DNA from: Branchiostoma lanceolatum | Lineage: Eukaryota; Chordata; Leptocardii; Amphioxiformes; Branchiostomatidae | DNA: 64,000 bases | Reading direction: 5' to 3' | NCBI RefSeq assembly: GCF_035083965.1 | Contig: NC_089727.1 | Coordinates: 17,644,769 to 17,708,768, forward strand | Shown: positions 55,937-64,000 of the stretch, piece by piece | How positions within the stretch are numbered: the stretch's first letter is position 1 | Layout: each line of letters begins with the position of its first letter | Program-made: the position numbers and the translations under genes | Notes under the pieces: generated by a model | What the model saw: the letters and a program-made list of their open reading frames with translations, nothing else | Told to the model about the DNA's origin: nothing | Databases searched by the model: none

Positions 55937-58900
55937 CTACAGCAACAGTTCTGTCTCGCACAGTTCGCACTTGAGCGCCGCCATGGGGTTCAACAGCGTG
56001 CATGCTGGGCACACGTTGCCCACGGGGACGGGCTCGGGGATGGGCGCGCCCCGCGGCAGGTTACATCGGCTGCACACCTTACTGCTGCATCTGTTGATGG
56101 CGGCACATCGCAGGCACTTCCATTTTCTAAGCGGACTCGCCTGCAGTTGCTGCAGTCCCTGTCCCTTCCCCGCCGCCCCGCCCGCGGTCTTCTCCGACAC
56201 GCTCTCCTGATCGTTGCTGCCGACTGTGGCGGCGTCCGAGAGAGGCTGGCTCTGAACTGTCCCAGAGGATTTGGCGAAGGCAGCGTTGTCGACTCCGACT
56301 TTTGGCGGGCGCGGGAAGTTGTCCACGTGAATGAGGCTGTGTCCACGCGGGCGTTTGTAACAACGTTTGGCACTGAGGGAGTTGGTCGCACATTCCTTGC
56401 AGAAGGCCCGGTTACAGTGTTTGCACTTGACAATGGCCGGGCCCGGACAGTTCACGACCGAGCACTTGGCTTTCCCGCTGGACTGGGCCGTGGCGAGGCT
56501 TGTGGTGCTGGCGTAGGACGGCGAGCGATGTTTTTTCCGTCTACCCAGTACCGTACTCAGCAACCTGTGTTGGGGTGAAAAGGAAAAATGTGGTAGATTT
56601 TTTAAAAAATCATTTTTTGGGGTTCTCAGTGTTTTAAGTTTGGAGTCAAACTTGCCTGTAGTAGAGTAACTGTTATATTGGAAAGTTTAACGTTAAGTTG
56701 TGGTGTCATGAATTTGCTGAGGTGTGGCCACCGGAAAGCCGCAAAAAGAGAACTACCATGTCTGGGATTTTAGTTGGGCTGAACAAGCATTTTGAAGCGA
56801 AATAAAGCTGATTATGTAGCTTGACAATAAGCTATTCTTCCTGTGGTAATACATTTATAGAAAAGACATGGTGACTACAAAAACAACAATTCAACAATTA
56901 AAGATTGAGTGAAAATCGTCATTACTGGAAGAGGAAAAACAATATTTTCAAAAACCTTACATTTGACATAATCTTCCTTTACTTCAAAGTTGTATTTCTT
57001 AAGCTAACATGATATTACATACCTTGATGTTTGGCTCTTGACTTTGGTCTCTCTGCCCCGAGAGAAGTGCACATGTGAGGCTGTCTTGTCCCAGGGGTCC
57101 ACTTTGTGTGCCCCTCGACACAGATTGCTGCCCTCCCCCTTAGCTTGAGTGGTTTGTCCCAAACTTGTCTCCTGTCTGTCTGTGGTTTGTGTTTGCCCTG
57201 AAGATAAAATAGAAGAAGAATGATTTAAAAATCATACGTAATAACAATTTTTAACTCCTTGCATTTTGGTTGATCATCGATTGGTAGCAGATATGGTGGT
57301 AAAACCAAAACTGAATACCTAATCATTAATAACTGAATACCTAAACCTTCATTCATTCATTCATTCATTCATTCATTCATTCATTATGATAACAACTTCA
57401 TTTCTCTTCACTTGATAATCAAAATATATTTATATATTACTGTAAACGCACTTAAGTTCACTGTGGTTTAATGTTTGAGGTTTTTGTGGTCACCTCTTCA
57501 CCACAAACTGAAAACCACTGCAAAAATGATTGTTTTATTTTCTACCCGCCTTCCACCTTGTTTCAACCGCAAACTAAAAACCACCACGAATGCTCCAATT
57601 TTTCTCCCCACCACAAAATTAAATCACTCAAACTTTAGATGCATTACAGTATTTGGCTTGTGACATGTCAATTTTCTGATGACAATTTGAACTGATCAGC
57701 CCAAATCTTTCTTGTCAAAGATCGTTACTTTACAGTTATTATTCTTCATCACCACATAATATTGAAGATTGAACAATTTTTCAAAACCCTTCTTATCATT
57801 TCATAGCTAATCATGTATTCTACAGTTCCCTAGAACTGGATCGATACAACATGACAGCAGAAACTATCAACAACTTAAAAATATCCCTTCCGTCCATAAT
57901 TGAAAATCCGTTTGTCATGGTATATTTATCAACGAAAATCCCGTGGCTTTGTTTAGTTCTGCTTGGGTATTACAGATTCCGTATGTATGTCTGTGAAATT
58001 GATAGTCGCCGTCCCCGACGCTAATCTCAAGACGAAGTACTGGGATGACCAGATAATCCCTGCGTATGACATCGCTCGATATCCGAAGCTGTTGTCGCGA
58101 TGGATGAAGTTTGGTCGCGACATAATCCTCTGTGATCCATCAGTACATGGTGAACTGTCTGCATACTAATGCGAGTCCCAATACGAACATATGCAGGGGT
58201 GTCTATAACTAGACTTTTTTTTTTTTTTTTTTGCTGTTGCGATACTGTATTGATTTGGAAATCAGTGTTTATAAAGAGATGCTCCAATAGCCAAATGGCC
58301 TGGGGCCAAGCTTTTTGAAAAGCCTGGAACAGATTAGCCTATAGCACAGTGGGAAGCTTTCAGACAGTTACCACCATGTGGTTACTATGAAATGTTTGTT
58401 TTTAAATGGACTCAATTCTGGGTAACTGCCACATACTACAGCTACAAATTGCCTATTACTTTTCCCAATAGATGAAGATGGTTCTATCTACAGTGCTGGT
58501 AACGTTATCTCAGTGACCTTCATGTTTTCTTCCTGATTCAAAATGTTCACCTAAATCTGAGATTTTTTTTTTTTTTTCAAATTGTTTCTATTGATTTTCC
58601 AATAACAAAAACAGAAAAACAACAGAAAACACACACACACACACATGTATGGCACATAGTCAAATAAACCATCGCAAAATTAACATCATAATCTGTATGA
58701 AAACCTTATAGAGCAAATCAACAAGAAATACATAAATATTTAGCTTAACAAAGCTTTTGAATCAAACGAGAAAGAAAGAGGTAACAAGTTACCTTCAAAA
58801 TAACATTGCTTGTGGTAACAGACTCAATCAAATAAAGATAACATTGATCCTTAATCAAATCAAATATTTCCTAAGAAAACTCATAACAAATAAAGGATCA

Positions 58901-61900
58901 CAACAAAGGAAAAAAACATGATAACTTGGTGGCTGTTTGACAATCTTAAACTAGACTTAGCAATTTTACCAAATATAGTGCACTTTCATTTATATATTTA
59001 GCAACTTTATTTTTTTGCAGTTAAATTTACAAACATGGGTACTAAGTATACCCATAAATCTGTGAAATATACATGTATGTAAACTTGGTAAACATACTCG
59101 CAAAATGATTGACTCATTCAAACAAAATAATGATGTACATGTATTTGGTGTATCCAAATATTAGATTGCACTGTAGCATACAACCAAGTGTACGTACCGT
59201 TGATGAATATCATACTAGTGTTTGTATGATAGATTAAATTTTGTATATGATACTACATATCCTGTGATCAGGTTTTGATGATAATGAACACGGTATTATC
59301 ATCCGATGTATTATTTTCTTATAATGATATCAGTAGTTGATGTAGGAGGTATGTAACAGAATATCCTACAAGCTATATTCAAAATTATATCGAATATACA
59401 AAATTTGTGAACCTGGCAAGAGGAGATAGGAAATGCTTTATAGAACATCATATTTTGCATCTGATGCTTTTCTTCCTACAAATTTCAAGACTTCGACAGA
59501 CTATTTCATGGTAACTTCATCTAGTATATACAATACATACTGCTCTTGTAGGTAGGAGTTTTGGTGGCAAAACTGGAATGTCAAAATGCTCTTCAGAAGA
59601 AACTTTTGCCTCATCTTTCCATTTTCTAACAACCTTAGACATATTTTGGTCATGGTATCACCAGTCTTCCATTTATAGCCAGTACACAGTGTGTTAAAAG
59701 AAACTCGGTCTCCATATCTTACAAAATGTGCCTTTAAGAATTTTCCCCATGTATGAAGCTTAACAATAGCTTCTATGCCCTTTTGGACGTCAAGATCAGT
59801 TGGGCATGTTGTTCATTACCTTCCTCCCAGACACAACACTCCACATTTAATAACTGTCTCCCGACCTTCTCTGTGTGACTTAAAGACTTACTGTGAGTCT
59901 TACCAAGACAAACGTTTAGCCCTCTGACATTAGGAGGACTGCCATTCTCAAAGTATCAAAAACTCCACAGGAGACTCTCCTAACCTACCACCTCTGGAAA
60001 ACAGCCAACTCAAGGCACCAGGGTTTTTACAGATTGAAGTTTTATACAGTTGGTTACTGTAGATTTGGAAATCTTGACGGTAGTCTTATTTGGCAGTTTT
60101 CACTGCAACCTCTTCAGTGTAAAATTACGACACTGCGAAATTCTGTGTTTAGCTTGTATCACTACGGTACAGAACTGTTTTAATCCTGACCTTCCTCCTA
60201 CTGAATCCATGCAGGGCTTGATAATTAATGCACAAAATTTCCAAATATTTCATCTGCAAGTTGTAGAATATTTCTGCCAAAAAAAGGATAGATTTATCTA
60301 TTTTTGTGGGGAGTTAGTCCCCCAGCAGAAGAGGAAAAGGAGATTTTTATAAATAGTGTTTTAAGTTTGCAATTGATACAATTCTGTAGTAGTACTGCTC
60401 ATAGATTGGAAACATATATTCATGGTGTCATGAATTTGCATCAACCTCTCCACAAAAATAAAACCATGTGAACCTTTAAAATCTACATTAAGACTGCTAT
60501 ACTGTACTTCACTTACTTGCAATCCATAGAACCAGTCTGATTTTTTGAGCTTGCAAAATTGTTTAATCATCAACATATTTCTACCTGCAATCCTCATTTT
60601 TTGCCTGCAAAGTTTCAGACAGGGTTTTTGACCCCTACCATCCTATAGACACAAAGCTTGCCTGCGTACAGGTTTTTTTAAGGGCGAGTCTGCTCCGCTG
60701 TCGTGTAAAAGATTACCCCCGCCAGACACTACGGCAGCAGACAGACAGCGTGATTAGATAGCGCCAAACGTTTGCTTTAAGAAGAGGTATTGATGGATGG
60801 CTTGGGTAGGTACCTCTGGAGTACAGATCTATTTTTCACCAGGGTCTCTTCGACTCAGCTCTTTAGTGGTTTGGAAAAGCACTTAGGTTTTCTTGTCAAT
60901 CTTTCATTAGAGATCAAAGGATTCGTGCATGTCTACTAGCGTGCGATGGTTGGGAAAATGTCATGCTAAGATTGAAGTACGATGTACTCTGCAGTTAAGG
61001 TTCTAGTATCTCCACTTAAGGTTGCATGAGGGTGGATCTTTTACTTGATTTTAAAAGAATTGGTTCAAAGTGGAGGGAACGCAAATAGCAGAGGTGACAG
61101 GAACACATTGAAAGGATTACAAGATATTTATGCTGGCATCTTTTGAACCTTTACTGGATCATATACAGCCTTTTTCTTACCTTACATATGAAGGTTTCCC
61201 CATTTAAAAGTGCTCTATTAATAAGTAAGATCAGTATAAATGATATTCGAGGGCAATTTTCAGGGCAAGTTGAATTGACTCCCAAATTGGCTGCCGTGTT
61301 CACTGTGACATTTTTACAGGAACATGATTATGTATAGTCAACATTTAATCTCATTACCTAGTGGTAAGAATCAAGAGCTGGAAGTATGATTCATTTTTGA
61401 TGCTTCGAAGTTCAAAACATTAGAAGGGTGACTGTAAATTTTGTACAAATGCCAGCATTCATAGTTGGAAGTTGCACTGAAAGATAGGGGTGGGACTTGA
61501 TGCCAGTAAGGAATTCTCTGTAGAGAGAGTACTGTGTTATGATGACTATCTCTTTCCTTTGTGACAGTTGTAGGCATGCAGAAAAGGTCTAATCCGAGCA
61601 AAGTCTTACAAAGATTGTACAACAAAGGTGCGAGGCTTCCCGTGAGGTCTTCAGAGAGTGTGGGTCAAAGAACGTAATCTTTTCTGATGGCTGGGTTAAT
61701 TTGACTGTAGCCAGAAGATGATCTTTTACCCCAGCATGTGCAATTTTTGGCACAGTAAGGCCACACCATCTTAATTTGTTGCTTCTCGGATTTTTTCAGA
61801 AAAAATTGGAGCGACAGGGCGAAAAAAAATAAAAATAAGATTTTTTGCAAATAGTCTGGGGTGCAGATAAGGGTTTATATAAAGAATAAGAGGATTACTA

Positions 61901-63537
61901 GTATTCAAGTTTCAGCTTTGTATGGCTAATTTTATGCAATGCACCCCTTTCTTTGATCTAGTACAGTACTATAACTTCAGTAACAAAATTACCTTTTGCC
62001 ATGTAATATATGGATTGATATTGAGAAATAGTTTTAATACTAATGAAAAATCATAACTTATGATCAATGTGACCACACTTTTTAAGTATGTGCGGGCCTC
62101 TATAATCTATTTTGGTGGCTATCGAGTTTCACAACTGAACAGATAGTAAAATTGGGAGTAAAAATTTGTGAAATGCCATTGGGAATAGCGACCAAATTTT
62201 TTTTTCAAAATGGGAAAAACAGGACAGGCTATTCTGAGAAGCAACAAAAAAATTGGCGTGGCCTAAGCTGTTATAAAAAGTTAGTCTTACCTATCGTTAG
62301 GATTATTCAAGTTTCAGCTTTGTATGGCTTGTTTTAATGCAATACACCCCTTTCTTTGATCTAGTACTATAATTTTAGTAAAAATCTTATAATCTATTTA
62401 AGTGGCTATTGAGTTTTACAACTGAACAGATAGTAAAATTGGGAGTAAAAATTTGTGAATGGGAATAGCAACCAAATTTGGTGTGGCCAAAGCTGTTTAA
62501 AAAAGTGAGTCTTACCTATCGTGACTTCAATAACTATGTTGCTGCTGGATGTGATGCGGGTGATGGTGGACCGCTGGGAGTCATGGGAAGGCTGTTGCCG
62601 TGGAGACTCGGCCAGGGCCGACGCCCCTCTGCCCTCCTCCAGGTCGCTGACCACCTCCAGCTCGTCTTCGCTCGACGACGTCTCCGAGGTGGCGAGACAC
62701 GACGACTGACTCTCACTATGTGTGTCATAAAAAGGAATCTTAGTAGTGTTTTGACACACTTAGTAGTGACACACTATAAACATAAAAATGCTTGCAGCAA
62801 CTTGCGTTCCCATCCTGCAAGTCTCCACTTACACCATTTTCCGCAACCTGAGCCAAACTTGGACCCAGGCCAACCTTGGACAGCGGGAACAAACCTGAAC
62901 ACACACCAAGACAAACAAACAAACCAAAAACAATACCTCTGTAGGTAATGAGCTTTACTCATACTACTAAGTTCTTTCGCCCAAAGTTAGATTATTACTC
63001 AGTCTGTTGAAGCCAAATTTCTTTCACTGTAATTTTCCATAATTCATCTATAAAGATTTTCGAGAAAATTTATTTCATTTTCTAGGAATCTATTATAGTC
63101 TTGGAATCGGTGATACAGTTATCATTACTATGCTTGGATGCTGCATATCAACTACCTGACTTGTTTACTACATATTTACCAGTGGACTAACCCCCGCTGT
63201 AGTGCTTGCACAACTGTGTGGCCTAAGGGCCATAGAAACAGAAATAGGCACTGCCCGATATACTGAAAGCCATGGAAAGGATTCAGATTAACATATTTCC
63301 CATTGTGGTATACCATCAAGAACTTTTTCTCAGTCTTAAATGATATGACTTCAACCTTTTCATATTGTCTTGAGAAAGTAAACCGACCTGTAGTTGTCAG
63401 AGTTGTCGTTACTGAGTCGTCTACAGGAGTGCATGTGTCTGGGTTTGGTGCCCACCGGGGGTCTGTTAGCGTTGATGTCGTGGGGATCGTCAATCTCCGA
63501 CAGAGCCAGGTCTGACGAACCGTCGTCCGCCGGCGAT
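55937..63537 (-). CDS. Zinc-finger protein with SPATA2-like and RanBP2-type fingers, 3' four exons (partial)
   Basis: C-terminal part of a protein whose 5' exons lie beyond the right edge. Exons 63388-63537, 62516-62715, 57023-57197 and 55937-56564 join in phases 2, 1, 2, giving about 383 residues here. The first three exons encode Ser/acidic-rich low-complexity sequence (SETSSSEDELEVVSDLEE). The last exon holds a Cys-rich finger (CSVVNCPG..VKCKHCNRAFCKEC ... RCYKRPRGH), then two RanBP2/NZF-like fingers (WKCLRCAAINRCSSKVCSRC and NVCPACTLLNPMAALKCELC). The first finger resembles, from memory, the C-terminal zinc finger of SPATA2 (C-x2-C, PG, C-x2-C, C-x2-C, CYK, H), and fly Tamo has RanBP2 fingers, so a SPATA2/Tamo relative acting in ubiquitin signalling is possible. 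Without the N-terminal PUB domain this stays tentative. Confidence 0.65.
57352..57386. repeat. CATT microsatellite
   Basis: About nine tandem ATTC/CATT units, in the intron between exons 57023 and 62516 of the zinc-finger gene. Confidence 0.9.
57440..57654. mobile_element. Decayed TACTGTAA MITE
   Basis: Ends TACTGTAAACGCA and TGCATTACAGTA; internal GTGGTTT/AAACCAC words mirror the 17201 family. More diverged, so older. Confidence 0.55.
57660..62515. other. Large intron of the zinc-finger gene
   Basis: AT-rich, with poly-T runs at 58217 and 58561 and an AC run at 58630. No exon with both splice sites found. 61735-62480 holds related segments described separately. Confidence 0.4.
61735..62480. 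repeat. Inverted and direct copies of a GGCCACACCA repeat
   Basis: TTTGTTGCTTCTCGGATTTT preceded by AAGGCCACACCA (61760-61800) recurs reversed at 62225-62270 (GAGAAGCAACAAAAAAATTGG then CGTGGCCTAAG). TTCAAGTTTCAGCTTTGTAT recurs directly at about 61905 and 62310, and GATAGTAAAATTGGGAGTAA at 62140 and 62430. Confidence 0.6.
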
Positions 63538-63645
63538 CTGAAACAACACACCAACAAGGCAATCAGAGATGGCAGACTTCACCACCTTATCCATACTGCT
63601 TTTCTTTAACCCTTCTAGTCACACTGACAAAACTTGCAGCGCTAA

Positions 63646-63993
63646 GGCCATGTTGATTCGACTATATGGATGACATCCGTGCGCACATCAATTTTCTTGC
63701 ATTTCCACCCAAAAAAAGTTTTCTACCATACTGTGAATTGTGGAAAGCAGCTATAAAATGAGCAAATACGTGCCGTAAATTGCAAAAATATATTTTGGAA
63801 AACCAATACTAATGTCTAGAATGCCAAACTCAAAGAAGATGTGAAAGACCAAAAATTTCTTCAACCTTCTTGACCACATAGATTTCATGATGAAGGTAAC
63901 TTTTTTTTGGGGAAAACTTTTTTTATTCGCACGCTCGCATCAGTTTTGGGGTTCCCAGAGGATGCCATCCATATATTCAAAATCAACATGGCC
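63646..63993. mobile_element. TAA-flanked MITE, 348 bp
   Basis: Ends GGCCATGTTGATTCGACTAT and ATTCAAAATCAACATGGCC, flanked by TAA at 63643-63645 and 63994-63996. Same family as 35670-35975, sharing GGATGACATCC and TTCGCACGCTCGCATCA. Confidence 0.8.
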
Positions 63994-64000
63994 TAAGTAG

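Noticed and set aside
57963-58169. 68-residue plus-strand frame within the zinc-finger gene intron
   Set aside because: No motif or splice evidence; likely chance.

Overview
This window looks like nuclear DNA of a lancelet (Branchiostoma, amphioxus) or a close relative. The genes are intron-rich with GT-AG exons. One gene is a clear metazoan ortholog (CCDC169). Two others are typical of lancelet immune-type domain shuffling: a DED-RING-B-box-NHL protein and a sushi/EGF/VWA membrane protein. The spaces between exons are packed with short inverted-repeat DNA transposons (MITEs), tRNA-derived SINEs and LINE tails. The species call is inference; nothing was searched. I saw no LTR, retroviral or Polinton copy.

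Layout. 0.8-7.4 kb: CCDC169 ortholog, minus strand, six coding exons with matching phases. 7.4-10.8 kb: intergenic, with a foldback MITE, a repeat carrying a hammerhead-like motif, and a minisatellite. 10.8-15.7 kb: calcineurin-like metallophosphoesterase, minus strand, four coding exons. 16.5-20.0 kb and 26.4-29.7 kb: a tandem duplication, each copy carrying a C2H2 zinc-finger gene on the minus strand (10 and 16 fingers). Between the copies, at 21.8-23.8 kb on the plus strand, is a three-exon gene for a 204-residue protein I do not recognise. Its first exon lies in a segment related to the first exon of the phosphoesterase gene. 30.9-43.9 kb: a 19-exon minus-strand gene for a type II membrane protein of about 1221 residues (cytoplasmic tail, TM, six sushi, EGF, four sushi, VWA). 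44-49.8 kb: repeats and unassigned DNA. 49.9-52.6 kb: a plus-strand DED-TRIM-NHL gene. 55.9-63.5 kb: the 3' four exons of a minus-strand zinc-finger gene, tentatively SPATA2/Tamo-like, running out of the right edge.

The genes do not form a single pathway. The sushi/VWA protein and the DED-TRIM protein both fit surface recognition and innate signalling, but that is inference from domains. The strongest leads are the domain architectures of those two genes, the orphan 204-residue gene with its two-strand start site, the hammerhead-like motifs in three dispersed repeats, and three MITE insertions that can be dated against paralogous empty sites or flanking duplications inside the window.
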